Source: Pedosphaera sp.
GTDB taxonomy: Bacteria; Verrucomicrobiota; Verrucomicrobiia; Limisphaerales; UBA9464
Length of the DNA stretch: 64,000 nt
Reading direction: 5' to 3'
Assembly (NCBI GenBank): GCA_009695205.1
Contig: SIBK01000008.1
Coordinates: 18,694 to 82,693 of the forward strand
The first letter of the stretch is position 1. Each line of letters begins with the position of its first letter. The notes beneath the pieces are model-generated. The model saw only the letters and a program-made list of their open reading frames with translations, did no database searches and was not told where the DNA came from. Position numbers and translations under genes: made by a program. Positions 15,819 through 24,297 of the stretch are shown here, in pieces.

Positions 15819-17996
15819 ATGGAAATTCCGCAAAAGTCCGCAATCACCCAGGAGAGCAAGCTCCATTTCCTTGACTATTGGCGAATCATCCGCATTCGGA
15901 AAACGATTATCCTTTCCGTATTTTTGCTGATCCTGCTTACGGCCATAGCGGTAACGTTCTACCTCCCGAAGGCCTATGCCGGCATCGCGCGGATGAAGGT
16001 GGAGAAGGACACGCCCGACATCTCGTTGCTCGGGGGGGCAGGTCTACAGCAGCAGTACGACCCTTACTGGCTGCTTACCGAGTTTGAAGTCATCCGATCA
16101 CCAAAGATTCTCGAATCGGTCATCGACAGCATGAAGCTCAACGAGGACTACGCCCGGCGGTACAAGTCCGAGACCCCCTTTACCATTTCGGATACCTTTC
16201 CGTTGCTGTCCCGCGACGTGGAGGTGAATCAGTACCGCAACACGAGCGTGCTCGAAGTCAAAGCGTTTCATCCTGCAGCCCAGATGGCGGCGCAGATCGC
16301 GAACGCCATCGTCCACGAGTACCAGGAATACCGCAGTGAGTTGCGAAACTCCCGTGCACGCCGCGGCCTCTCAGCACTTACCAATGAGCTTGCCCAACTC
16401 AAAATCGAAGTCTTCAACGCTCGCGCCTATGTCGACAAATTGGGCAAGGAGCTGAAGGTTTCCGATATCATTCGCGATTCGGCGTCAGTTCAGACCCTCG
16501 ACGCCACTCGGATGACCCATCTTGAGCAACTGAAGACCGAGGCGGAGGCTAGTCTTGCTGCCAATCAAGAGATGCTTTCGCAGATGGCAACGAAAACTAA
16601 TGATGCCTTGGTGGATTTCCTGGCGGCTTCGTCCGCTACGCCCGAATTGACCAGTCTCATTGGCAAACGAAATGACGGGCGCCAGGCGATTTCGATTCTC
16701 CTCTCCGACCACGGGGAGAACCATCCCTCGGTAAAGCGGATCATCGACGGAGTCCGCACGGTCGAGTCTCAAATCAAGGACCAGATCACAGCAATCATCG
16801 AAGCACGCAAAACTCTCGTCGCCAAAGATCGAGCGACCGCGGAAAAGATTTCCACGAGCTTGGTCGAGGCGATTGACAAGAGTGCATCCGAAAATGCGCG
16901 GATCGGTCCCTACATAACGGCGAAGCGAGATCTTGAAAGCAAGGAGGTTCTGTTTCGGGCATTGACTGGGAAAAAATGGCAGGAGCAGTTGGATTCCCAA
17001 ATTTCTAAATCATCCTCCGTGGAGGTCATTGCGGAGGCCAAGCCCGCTAAACGGGCCGTCAAGCCGAACACTGCTCTGAACATCGCCCTGGGAACTTTGG
17101 TCGGACTCCTGGTGGGTGTTGGTCTCGCCTTCTTCATCGAGTACCTTGACACGTCTGTTAAGACCATCGATGACGTAGAGCAGGCTCTTCAGGCTCCGGT
17201 GCTGGGAGTCATCCCACAGAATGTCGGAACCCTCCTGAACGAAGGGGCGGATAGTCCACATGCCGAAGCATACCGTGTTCTGAGGACGAACGTCCTGTTT
17301 TCACGAAAGGATCCTAACCTGCGTACGATGACCGTCGTCAGTGGTGGCGCCGGCGAGGGCAAGTCCACGACCATTTTCAATCTTGCTACGATTTTTGCTC
17401 AGCAGGGCAGTCGTGTGCTCGTGGTCGATTCAGACCTTCGACGTCCGAGCCTTCACAAGGTCCTGAATGTGTCCAATACGATTGGACTCACGAACTACCT
17501 TCTAAACCAGAACAAGCTGGAGGAGGTAGTGCAGACTACCAAGTTGGCTTCGCTGGATTTCTTGCCTTCCGGGAAACTCCCCAGCAGCTCGATGGGCATC
17601 CTGAACTCTGTTCGGATGAAGGAGTTTATTCAGGAGGTCAAGAGCCGGTATGACTTTGTGTTCTTCGACTCTCCGCCAATCATGGGTGTCAGCGATGCGT
17701 CTGTTCTGGCGAGTGAGGTTGACATGGCCATTCTGGTTGTCCAATACCGTAAGTACCCGCAGCAAATGACGTTGCGGGCTAAGCAAATGGTGGAAAAAGT
17801 CGGCGGCCGCCTCCTTGGCGTCGTTCTGAACAACATCAATATATCTCAGGACAGCTACTACTACTATTACAGCGGCTACTACTACGACTACTACTCGAAG
17901 AACGACGACAGCAAGCCGTCCAACGAGAAGAAGGGCGGAGCAGGCAAGGGAGCCGATCCATCTAAGCCCGTCCTCGATCTCAAGCAAAAGTATTGA
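15819..17996 (+). CDS. Polysaccharide co-polymerase fused to bacterial tyrosine kinase (Wzz/Wzc type)
   Basis: A 725-aa inner-membrane protein controlling chain length and export of exopolysaccharide. A Wzz domain with a first TM (about residues 29-49) is followed by a long periplasmic coiled region (about 165-390) and a second TM (about 418-440). The cytoplasmic BY-kinase comes next: Walker A SGGAGEGKST (508-517), Walker A' VLVVDSDLRRPSLH and Walker B FVFFDSPP. Near the C-terminus is a Tyr cluster, SYYYYYSGYYYDYYSK (about 678-693), the expected autophosphorylation region, encoded by near-repeated TAC codons. The cluster is followed by a basic Gly-rich tail. It resembles Wzc/EpsB-type fusions and is placed between the barrel and the OPX gene. 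Confidence 0.94.
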   Translation: MEIPQKSAITQESKLHFLDYWRIIRIRKTIILSVFLLILLTAIAVTFYLPKAYAGIARMKVEKDTPDISLLGGAGLQQQYDPYWLLTEFEVIRSPKILESVIDSMKLNEDYARRYKSETPFTISDTFPLLSRDVEVNQYRNTSVLEVKAFHPAAQMAAQIANAIVHEYQEYRSELRNSRARRGLSALTNELAQLKIEVFNARAYVDKLGKELKVSDIIRDSASVQTLDATRMTHLEQLKTEAEASLAANQEMLSQMATKTNDALVDFLAASSATPELTSLIGKRNDGRQAISILLSDHGENHPSVKRIIDGVRTVESQIKDQITAIIEARKTLVAKDRATAEKISTSLVEAIDKSASENARIGPYITAKRDLESKEVLFRALTGKKWQEQLDSQISKSSSVEVIAEAKPAKRAVKPNTALNIALGTLVGLLVGVGLAFFIEYLDTSVKTIDDVEQALQAPVLGVIPQNVGTLLNEGADSPHAEAYRVLRTNVLFSRKDPNLRTMTVVSGGAGEGKSTTIFNLATIFAQQGSRVLVVDSDLRRPSLHKVLNVSNTIGLTNYLLNQNKLEEVVQTTKLASLDFLPSGKLPSSSMGILNSVRMKEFIQEVKSRYDFVFFDSPPIMGVSDASVLASEVDMAILVVQYRKYPQQMTLRAKQMVEKVGGRLLGVVLNNINISQDSYYYYYSGYYYDYYSKNDDSKPSNEKKGGAGKGADPSKPVLDLKQKY

Positions 17997-18031
17997 ACGA
18001 ATCGGCAGGTCCATTGACTCTTGTTCTGACG

Positions 18032-18763
18032 ATGTCACGCATGTTTTTTCGTTTACCTCTAGTGCGGTTGGTTGCTACTGGGGTTTTTGTGCTCCTGTTG
18101 GAATCCGTCACTCGTGCTGCCAAATTGACCGCCGCTGAGGCGGGGGACAGCACAGCCGAAAAAAGGAAACAGGCGGCTCCCTCCACGAAGAGCGCCGCAG
18201 GGGGAAAGGCCACCACTCAAGCCCCTGCTGCTGACTCCGCAACAAACAGTGCCCCTAGGCTCGGCTTTCACGGCAGCATGGACGTCCTTCGGATGGGGGA
18301 TTCTGTCTCTGTCATCTATTCGGATATCCCATCGCCGCCGGCCCCGTCCACTCAACAGATCCGCGAAGACGGGAAGATCACGCTCCACATGAACTACACG
18401 GTTACGGCCGCCGGCAAAACGAGGGGTGATTTGGAGCGCGAGATTCGAGAACTATACGTCGACCAAGCGAAGGTCTATCGAGATATTACCATCGCCATAC
18501 AGACAGCTACTCGCTTTGTCTCCATTGGGGGGGAGGTCCGGACACCGGGCGCCCTGCCTCACAACGGCGATCTGACCGTTCTCAAAGTGATCAACGCGGC
18601 GGGTGGTTTCACCGATTTCGCCAAGAAGACAAGCGTGGTGATCACTCGAGCATCCGATAAGTCTCAGATTACGGTTGATTGCAAGCGGGCTCAGAAGGAT
18701 CCCTCGAAAGATGTTCTGGTCTACCCGGGTGACGCAATCTTCGTCAAGAAGAGCATCTGGTAA
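18032..18763 (+). CDS. Polysaccharide export protein (OPX/Wza type, SLBB domain)
   Basis: A 243-aa exported protein. A signal peptide is present (MSRMFFRLPLVRLVATGVFV..., cleavage near TRAAK) without a lipobox, then a low-complexity Ala/Thr/Lys stretch. The Poly_export domain is at about residues 80-150 (LRMGDSVSVIYSDIP, IREDGKITLHM), followed by an SLBB domain (about 160-235: ISIGGEVRTPGALPHNGDLTVLKVINAAGG-type sequence). It forms the periplasmic part of the export channel with the Wzz protein. A TTG at 17993 would start the frame earlier, but only the ATG at 18032 puts the signal peptide at the N-terminus. It is short compared with Wza (about 380 aa), so the barrel gene may supply the outer-membrane pore. 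Confidence 0.88.
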   Translation: MSRMFFRLPLVRLVATGVFVLLLESVTRAAKLTAAEAGDSTAEKRKQAAPSTKSAAGGKATTQAPAADSATNSAPRLGFHGSMDVLRMGDSVSVIYSDIPSPPAPSTQQIREDGKITLHMNYTVTAAGKTRGDLEREIRELYVDQAKVYRDITIAIQTATRFVSIGGEVRTPGALPHNGDLTVLKVINAAGGFTDFAKKTSVVITRASDKSQITVDCKRAQKDPSKDVLVYPGDAIFVKKSIW

Positions 18764-19149
18764 TGGTTGAGCTCCGGATACTGTCTGGCCGGAGGTCTTC
18801 CGAAGTCATCCAGCTTGCGACGTTTCCATTTCGTATTGGCCGGGCATCGGATTCCGAGTTGTTACTCAAGGAACCGGGAGTCTGGGACCAGCATTGCCGG
18901 ATTGAAGCGGACGAGTCTCCTGGATTCCGAATCATCGCAGAGGGCGATGCGATCGTTTCCTTCGAAGGCGTGCCCATTCGGCAGCGTCGTCTTCGGAATG
19001 GGGAATCGTTTGAGTGCGGGGGCATTCGGTTCCGGTTCCTGGTTGCGGCGGTGGGGCGTCGACCGGGGCAATTGAGTGCCATCCTCACGTGGAGCCTTCT
19101 TGCGGTCGTCTTGGTGATTGAGTTGGGGCTGCTTTGGTGGTTTCGATAA
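18763..19149 (+). CDS. FHA-domain protein with C-terminal TM helix
   Basis: A 128-aa protein. Residues 1-95 form a forkhead-associated (phosphothreonine-binding) domain: FRIGRASDSELLL with the conserved Arg and Ser, DQHCRI in place of SRxH, and RNGESFECGGIRFRF. Residues about 104-127 are a single hydrophobic helix ending in WWFR, so it is a tail-anchored membrane protein with the FHA domain probably in the cytoplasm. The start codon shares one A with the stop of the OPX gene (TAATG), so the two are translationally coupled. The link with the exopolysaccharide machinery is inferred from position; no Ser/Thr kinase is adjacent. Confidence 0.82.
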   Translation: MVELRILSGRRSSEVIQLATFPFRIGRASDSELLLKEPGVWDQHCRIEADESPGFRIIAEGDAIVSFEGVPIRQRRLRNGESFECGGIRFRFLVAAVGRRPGQLSAILTWSLLAVVLVIELGLLWWFR

Positions 19150-19160
19150 CGTAACACCTG

Positions 19161-19184
19161 ATCCGAAGGGATATCCCTTCGGAT
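19161..19184. repeat. Perfect 24-bp palindrome
   Basis: ATCCGAAGGGAT followed directly by its reverse complement (19161-19184). It can form a 24-nt hairpin with a minimal loop, but no T run follows. It may be a terminator-like or operator element at the end of the exopolysaccharide unit. Confidence 0.7.
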
Positions 19185-19266
19185 GCGTGGGTGACGAAAC
19201 GAAGAGGGCGTAAACTCGCGCTGTGCAACATGAAAACTCAAACGAACTCCAACCGCATCGATCAGC

Positions 19267-19983
19267 TTGGTCAATAACACACTGCGGGTGGTCCTGACCG
19301 CATTCGCGATGGCCACCGGCTGCAGCTCTCTCCCGGACGATGGGACGTCGGCATTAAACAGCCTTCGCCCCACGGAATTGGCGAAAGGCTGGGAGCTTCT
19401 GTTCGACGGGTCATCCCTGGCTGGGTGGCGTGGCTTCGGAAAACCCGAGGCTCCATCCCAGGGTTGGGTGGTCGAGGACGGGTGGCTTAAGCACCAGGCG
19501 GGCGGCGGGGGCGGTGACTTGATTACCCGCAAGGTATTCACGAATTTCCAACTCAACTTTGAGTGGCGAATTGCGGCCGGGGGGAACAGTGGGGTGAAAT
19601 ACTTCATTGATGAACAGCGCCGATCACCGATTGGCCACGAGTACCAATTGATTGACGACCGAACGCATCCGGACGCTGCCCACGGTCCAAAGCGTCAGAC
19701 CGCCGCGTTGTATGATGTGCTGGGTGCAGTAAAATACGGTCCGACTCTCCCCGCCGTTGTTCACCAATCTCGGATCACGGTGTACGGGCGAAAGGTTGAG
19801 CACTGGTTGGATGGCGATCGGGTTCTAAGTTACGAGTTGGAAAGTCCCTGGCTGATGGCCGCGAAGGCACAGAGCAAATTCCGGGATGTCCTAGGGTGGG
19901 GAACCAAGTTTCCGACTCCCATCCTGCTTCAGGATCACGGGGATGAAATCTGGTTCCGCAATGTCAAGATCTGTCCGCTGTAG
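19267..19983 (+). CDS. DUF1080 (3-keto-disaccharide hydrolase-like) lipoprotein
   Basis: A 238-aa protein with a lipobox ATGC (Cys at residue 19) and a concanavalin-like DUF1080 domain. Signatures are GWELLFDGSSLAGWRGFG, WVVEDGWL, LNFEWRIAAGGNSGVKYF and the terminal DHGDEIWFRNVKI. The family is abundant in Verrucomicrobiota and Planctomycetota; some members cleave 3-keto glycosides. Here the catalytic role is only family-level knowledge. The frame opens with TTG at 19267, an unusual start. A 15-codon ORF starting at ATG 19230 (19230-19277) overlaps it in another frame and could be a leader peptide or the product of a frameshift. Confidence 0.86.
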   Translation: MVNNTLRVVLTAFAMATGCSSLPDDGTSALNSLRPTELAKGWELLFDGSSLAGWRGFGKPEAPSQGWVVEDGWLKHQAGGGGGDLITRKVFTNFQLNFEWRIAAGGNSGVKYFIDEQRRSPIGHEYQLIDDRTHPDAAHGPKRQTAALYDVLGAVKYGPTLPAVVHQSRITVYGRKVEHWLDGDRVLSYELESPWLMAAKAQSKFRDVLGWGTKFPTPILLQDHGDEIWFRNVKICPL

Positions 19984-20006
19984 TCGACACCTCCCTCCAG
20001 CCGGCG

Positions 20007-20939
20007 TCATGACCGTTCCGCCGCTGCGAGGAGCGTCTCAAAGTGTGGAAGCTGTTCTTCGCGGGCCACGACGCTGATTTCAATCTTCCGGAATCCCGCG
20101 TCCTCAAGCCATTGGTGTAGTTCGCTTTCTCCGAAACCGAGGAATTGATCGCCGTAAAGTTCCCTCGCCTGTTCGAATCGATGCTTCACTAGATCGAGGA
20201 TCAGAAGTTGCCCTCCTGGCTTCAGTATTCGTTTCGCTGCGGTAATCGCTCGCGCCGGGTCCATCGCGTGGTGAAGTGCCTGGCTTAGGATCACCAGATC
20301 CACCGAGGCCGACTCCACGGGCGGGTCCTCAATATCGCCCTGGCGGAATTCGAGATTCTTGAGTCCGTTCTGCCGTGCCTTGCGGGCACCGAAGGCGACC
20401 ATTCTTTCAGAGTTGTCCACGGCAATCACCTTGAGGCAACGGCGGGCGAGGAGTTCCGCCAACAATCCCTCGCCCGACCCAAGATCTGCGACAATGAGGG
20501 GAGGCAGGATTCGGAGCAGCAGATGACCGAATGCCTGCCAAGATCGCCCCGGTCCGTAGCTACGGTCAAAACGGCCCGCCACCTGGTTGAAATAGACCGT
20601 CGCCATTTCATTTCTCCGAGCCAGAACTCGTTTCAGGTTCAATTGGTCGCCCTCGCTTTCGGGCAGCTCTTGGGCGCCTCGGACGGCCAGTCGGATAAAC
20701 TCATGCGCGGCAGCATCAGCGCTCGGAATCAATCGATAGAATGCCCGTTTTCCCTCGCGGCGAGAGGTTAACAGGCCTGTCTCCGTCAGGAGTCCCAGAT
20801 GAGTCGAGATGCGCGATTGTCCGAGGCGCGTAATCTCTTGCAGCTCGTTCACGGATAATTCATCCCGTTGCAGCAGAGCCACGATCCGGAGTCGGGTCGG
20901 GTCGGCGAGAGCCCGGAGCGATTTCAGGGTTGCAGACAC
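20007..20939 (-). CDS. ArsR-family regulator fused to SAM-dependent methyltransferase (SahR-like)
   Basis: A 310-aa fusion. Residues 1-90 are an ArsR winged helix (LADPTRLRIVALL, LSVNELQEITRLGQSRISTHLGLL with the recognition helix, TSRREGKRAFYRL). Residues about 130-270 are a class I methyltransferase (VADLGSGEGLLAELL, a GxGxG-type SAM loop; AVDNSERM; LSQALHHAMDP; LKPGGQLLILDL). This architecture is that of SahR, described in Proteobacteria as a repressor that responds to S-adenosylhomocysteine and controls methionine-cycle genes. Whether it methylates anything is doubtful; the domain is thought to act as a ligand sensor. A candidate operator lies upstream of metF (57564-57579). Start GTG 20939. 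Divergent from rmlA. Confidence 0.87.
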   Translation of the reverse strand: MSATLKSLRALADPTRLRIVALLQRDELSVNELQEITRLGQSRISTHLGLLTETGLLTSRREGKRAFYRLIPSADAAAHEFIRLAVRGAQELPESEGDQLNLKRVLARRNEMATVYFNQVAGRFDRSYGPGRSWQAFGHLLLRILPPLIVADLGSGEGLLAELLARRCLKVIAVDNSERMVAFGARKARQNGLKNLEFRQGDIEDPPVESASVDLVILSQALHHAMDPARAITAAKRILKPGGQLLILDLVKHRFEQARELYGDQFLGFGESELHQWLEDAGFRKIEISVVAREEQLPHFETLLAAAERS

Positions 20940-21150
20940 GCCAGCTACTCAACACGAGAGAAGGCCTCCGGCGCAATCCTCGGAGTGAGTGCAGTTGTCG
21001 ATTCGAAGCACGGACAACCGTGTCGTGTCTGCTGCGTCCCGGCTGCTGGACCCGTCGGTCTTCCATCGGGCTGGGACGTGCCTTTTCCGTGTGATGCCGG
21101 AATTTCATACCCCCTTGGCACCGAGTGCCTCAGCGGCTAGGGTCCGCCTC

Positions 21151-22026
21151 ATGAAGGGCATCCTACTCGCTGGAGGCGCCGGGTCGCGTTTGTACCCCCT
21201 CACTCTGGTGGCCAGCAAACAGCTCCAACCGGTTTATGACAAACCGATGGTGTACTATCCGTTGACGACCCTGATTGAGGGGGGGATTCGCGAGATTTGC
21301 CTGATTTCTACGCCCCAGGATCTGCCGCGGTACCGGCAGTTGTTGGGAGATGGCTCCAGGCTGGGGTTATCTCTGGAGTACCGGGAGCAAGTGCGGCCCG
21401 AAGGAATTGCCCAGGCATTCCGAATCGGCGAATCGTTTATTGGGAACGACGCGGTCACTCTGATATTGGGTGACAATATTTTTTACGGAGGAGACGTGTT
21501 TCATCAGGCTTTCTCCCAGTTCGGAGAAGGCGCGATGATTTTTGGATATCGTGTCCACGACCCGGAACGGTACGGCGTGGTGGAGTTCGACAATGCGGGA
21601 CGCGCCCTCTCGATCGTGGAAAAACCGAAGGAGCCCCGGAGCAATCATGCGGTGCCAGGCCTCTATTTGTATGACAACACCATCGTGGAAATCGCTCGAA
21701 ATCTGAGGCCGAGTCCGCGCGGAGAACTCGAGATCACGGACGTAAACTGCGAGTATCTTCGTCGAGGACTCCTTCGCGTTCAGAAACTCAGCCGGGGTTT
21801 TGCCTGGCTTGACGCGGGCACGAGCAGCAGCCTGCACGAGGCGAGCGCCTTCGTGCAGACGATCGAGAAGCGGCAGGGCATCAAGGTGGGATGCCCCGAG
21901 GAAGCGGCATTCCGGCGCGGATTCCTGTCGTTGGAAACGCTGGGTGAACTTGCCGGATCGATGCCCCGGTGTGAGTACCGGGATTATCTCACCGCTGTTG
22001 CGGAGGAGGCTCGGCGATCGAGCTGA
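21151..22026 (+). CDS. rmlA: Glucose-1-phosphate thymidylyltransferase
   Basis: RmlA joins glucose-1-phosphate and dTTP to dTDP-glucose, the first step to dTDP-rhamnose and related sugars. The 291-aa product starts with MKGILLAGGAGSRLYPLT (nucleotide-binding signature) and continues with SKQLQPVYDKPMVYYPL, LILGDNIFYG (metal Asp) and VEKPKEPRSNHAVPGLYLYD. The ATG at 21151 gives exactly the family N-terminus; the frame is open further upstream but has no homology there. An rmlD-like gene follows 8 nt later, and rmlB a little further, so the three form one sugar-nucleotide unit. The dTDP-sugar is probably used in the polysaccharide made by the cluster at 14-19 kb (inference). Confidence 0.96.
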   Translation: MKGILLAGGAGSRLYPLTLVASKQLQPVYDKPMVYYPLTTLIEGGIREICLISTPQDLPRYRQLLGDGSRLGLSLEYREQVRPEGIAQAFRIGESFIGNDAVTLILGDNIFYGGDVFHQAFSQFGEGAMIFGYRVHDPERYGVVEFDNAGRALSIVEKPKEPRSNHAVPGLYLYDNTIVEIARNLRPSPRGELEITDVNCEYLRRGLLRVQKLSRGFAWLDAGTSSSLHEASAFVQTIEKRQGIKVGCPEEAAFRRGFLSLETLGELAGSMPRCEYRDYLTAVAEEARRSS

Positions 22027-22034
22027 CTGCTTAT

Positions 22035-22993
22035 ATGGTTTTACTCTTGGGTCATACCGGTTATGTGGGGAGCGAGTTTGCTCGTGAGTTGGGCAGACGA
22101 GGCATCCCGTTTGAGGGGTTGTCGCGGCGGACATTCGATTATTCTAATTTCGAACGGTTGTACGGCCGGCTTCGGGAGCGGCGCCCCACATTTCTTATCA
22201 ATGCGGCTGGATCCACGGGCAAGCCAAATGTTGATGCCTGCGAGGCGGCCCCGGCTGACACGTTGGCGGGCAACACCCTGTTGCCCCAGACGATTGCGCA
22301 TGCCTGCGCTGCAGCCGAGGTTCCTTGGGGGCACGTTTCGTCAGGATGCATCTATACCGGCGCCCGCATCCGCCAACTCGATGGCTCGTTTGAAATTGAA
22401 CCGGAGCTGATGACCCGCCCGGAGATCCGGAGCATCGTCGAAAACGATTCGGACCGCGTCGCGGGTTTTCGCGAGACGGACGAGCCCAATTTTTCATTTA
22501 GAAGGAGGCCTTGCAGTTTCTACAGCGGCTCAAAAGCCTTGGGTGAGGAGGCTATTTGTGGTTTGGGGCGAAGCTATTTATGGCGGCTCCGGATACCATT
22601 TAATGAGCGCGACAATGCTCGCAATTACCTGTCAAGAGTTCAGCGATATGCGAGGGTATATGAGAATGCAAATTCGATTTCGCACCTTGGGGATTATGTC
22701 CGTGCCTGTTTGGACCTTTGGGACATTCGGGCACCGTTCGGAATCTATAATGTGACGAATCCGGGTTTTGTCACTACCCGCCAGGTAATCGGCGCCATCG
22801 AACGTGAGTTGAGGCCGGGCAGGCGATTTGAATTTTGGTCCGGCGACGCAGAGTTTTATCGTGTCGCAGCGAAGACCCCCGGTCGAATTGCGTCCTGGAC
22901 ACGAGCAAGCTGCTGGGGGCGGGCGTGGTCATACGCGGGGTGGAAGATGCCTTGGCAGATGCTTTGCGGCGCTGGGTTCCGGAGCAGGCATGA
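22035..22993 (+). pseudogene. RmlD-like sugar-nucleotide reductase/epimerase, frameshifted near the C-terminus
   Basis: An NAD(P)-dependent SDR protein: LLLGHTGYVGSEF (GxxGxxG), INAAG, HVSSGCIYTGA and SFYSGSKALGEE (catalytic Tyr and Lys). It is related to dTDP-4-dehydrorhamnose reductase and sits between rmlA and rmlB. In the reading frame as printed, sequence after AAKTP (about 22880) becomes GRIASWTRASC and runs on to 23030. Adding one C to the run of five at 22879-22883 gives PRSNCVLDTSKLLGAGV, then IRGVEDALADALRRWVP, ending at TGA 22991-22993, the usual family C-terminus. So either the gene is damaged or the base is missing in the assembly. All catalytic residues lie before the shift; the altered tail is the last 35-40 residues. 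Confidence 0.78.
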
Positions 22994-23062
22994 TTCATCG
23001 CCAGTCGCTGGCGCCATCGTCGTCGGATAATTTTCATTCTGATTGCCTGCGCTCCTTCTAAT

Positions 23063-24091
23063 ATGAACCTCCTCGTCACTGGCGGAGCCGGATTCATCGG
23101 TTCCAACTTAATACAGCAGTTGATCCATCGGCCTGAAGTGACCCGCCTGGTCAATCTGGACTGCCTTACTTACGCCGGGCACCCTGCCAACCTGCGGCCG
23201 GTTGAAGGGCATGCACGGTATCATTTCGAAAAAGTCGACTTGCGGGACAAGGCCGCCGTGTTGCGGGTGGTTCGGGAACACGGGATCGATCAGGTGATTC
23301 ATCTAGCCGCGGAATCGCATGTGGATCGATCGGTCAGTGGGCCCGCGGATTTCATTTATACCAACATCGTGGGAACATTTCACCTGTTGGAGGCCTGCCG
23401 GGAGATATGGCTGAGTCCTGGACCGAGCGGTGCCAAGGCCGGCCCCCGGTTTCTGCACGTCTCCACCGATGAAGTGTACGGCTCTCTCGGGTCCACGGGA
23501 TATTTTACCGAATCGACGCCGTACGCTCCCAATTCCCCCTATTCGGCGAGCAAAACGGCCAGTGACCTTCTGGTGCGCTCCTACCACCACACCTATGGGC
23601 TGCCCACCCTAATTACGAACTGTTCCAATAACTATGGGCCCCGGCAGTTTCCTGAGAAGCTGATTCCGGTCGTCATTCAAACGATTCTCGGACGCAAGCC
23701 GATTCCGGTTTATGGCGACGGATTGAATGTGCGCGACTGGCTCTATGTGGGTGACCATGGAGACGCTTTGTGGCAGGTGCTGCGGCGCGGGCGACTGGGG
23801 GAAACCTATAACATCGGGGGGCATAACGAGTGGGCCAACATCCGCATCGTGGAATTAATCTGTGATCTGGTGGATGAGCTTGATCCAGCAAGAGGGGGCG
23901 CTTCCAGAAGGTTGATCACCTTCGTCAAAGATCGTCCCGGCCATGACCGCCGCTACGCGATCGATGCTGGCAAGATTGAAAGGGAACTCGGATGGAAACC
24001 GGCCTATACATTTAAACAAGGCATTCGGGAAACCGTGAAGTGGTACCTTGAGAACCAAGGGTGGGTAGATGAGGTGAGGCGAAAGGATTGA
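23063..24091 (+). CDS. rmlB: dTDP-glucose 4,6-dehydratase
   Basis: RmlB converts dTDP-glucose to dTDP-4-keto-6-deoxyglucose using bound NAD. The 342-aa product shows [15 protein letters not shown] (NAD-binding), [26 protein letters not shown], the catalytic STDEVYGS and YSASKTASD (Tyr-x-x-x-Lys), and [14 protein letters not shown] with [15 protein letters not shown]. These are all RmlB hallmarks. It closes the rmlA, rmlD-like, rmlB unit. An rmlC (3,5-epimerase) is not in the window, so the end product (rhamnose or another 6-deoxyhexose) is open. Confidence 0.97.
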   Translation: MNLLVTGGAGFIGSNLIQQLIHRPEVTRLVNLDCLTYAGHPANLRPVEGHARYHFEKVDLRDKAAVLRVVREHGIDQVIHLAAESHVDRSVSGPADFIYTNIVGTFHLLEACREIWLSPGPSGAKAGPRFLHVSTDEVYGSLGSTGYFTESTPYAPNSPYSASKTASDLLVRSYHHTYGLPTLITNCSNNYGPRQFPEKLIPVVIQTILGRKPIPVYGDGLNVRDWLYVGDHGDALWQVLRRGRLGETYNIGGHNEWANIRIVELICDLVDELDPARGGASRRLITFVKDRPGHDRRYAIDAGKIERELGWKPAYTFKQGIRETVKWYLENQGWVDEVRRKD

Positions 24092-24205
24092 ACCGAAAGT
24101 GCCGTAGTCGAAGGACGTTCCGGAATTGCAATCGGTGTAGTCCCAGGACTCCTGATATCGCATCGAGACGTTTTGCTGACTTGGAAAAAGAGTGGCACCG
24201 CCAGG

Positions 24206-24268
24206 CCCCTCACCTCTGCCGCCCCGCATCCGGTGCGGGGAGGGTGGCCGCAGAGGCTGGGTGAGGGG
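24206..24268. repeat. Nested palindrome, REP-like
   Basis: Outer arms CCCCTCACC (24206-24214) and GGTGAGGGG (24260-24268); inner arms CCCCGCA (24222-24228) and TGCGGGG (24234-24240) with a TCCGG loop. The element lies between the convergent rmlB and YidR-like genes. Such GC-rich double palindromes are typical intergenic REP/BIME-type repeats; it may also slow transcription from both sides. Confidence 0.65.
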
Positions 24269-24297
24269 TCACTTCGTTTCCAGAAGGTCGGGAGCAT

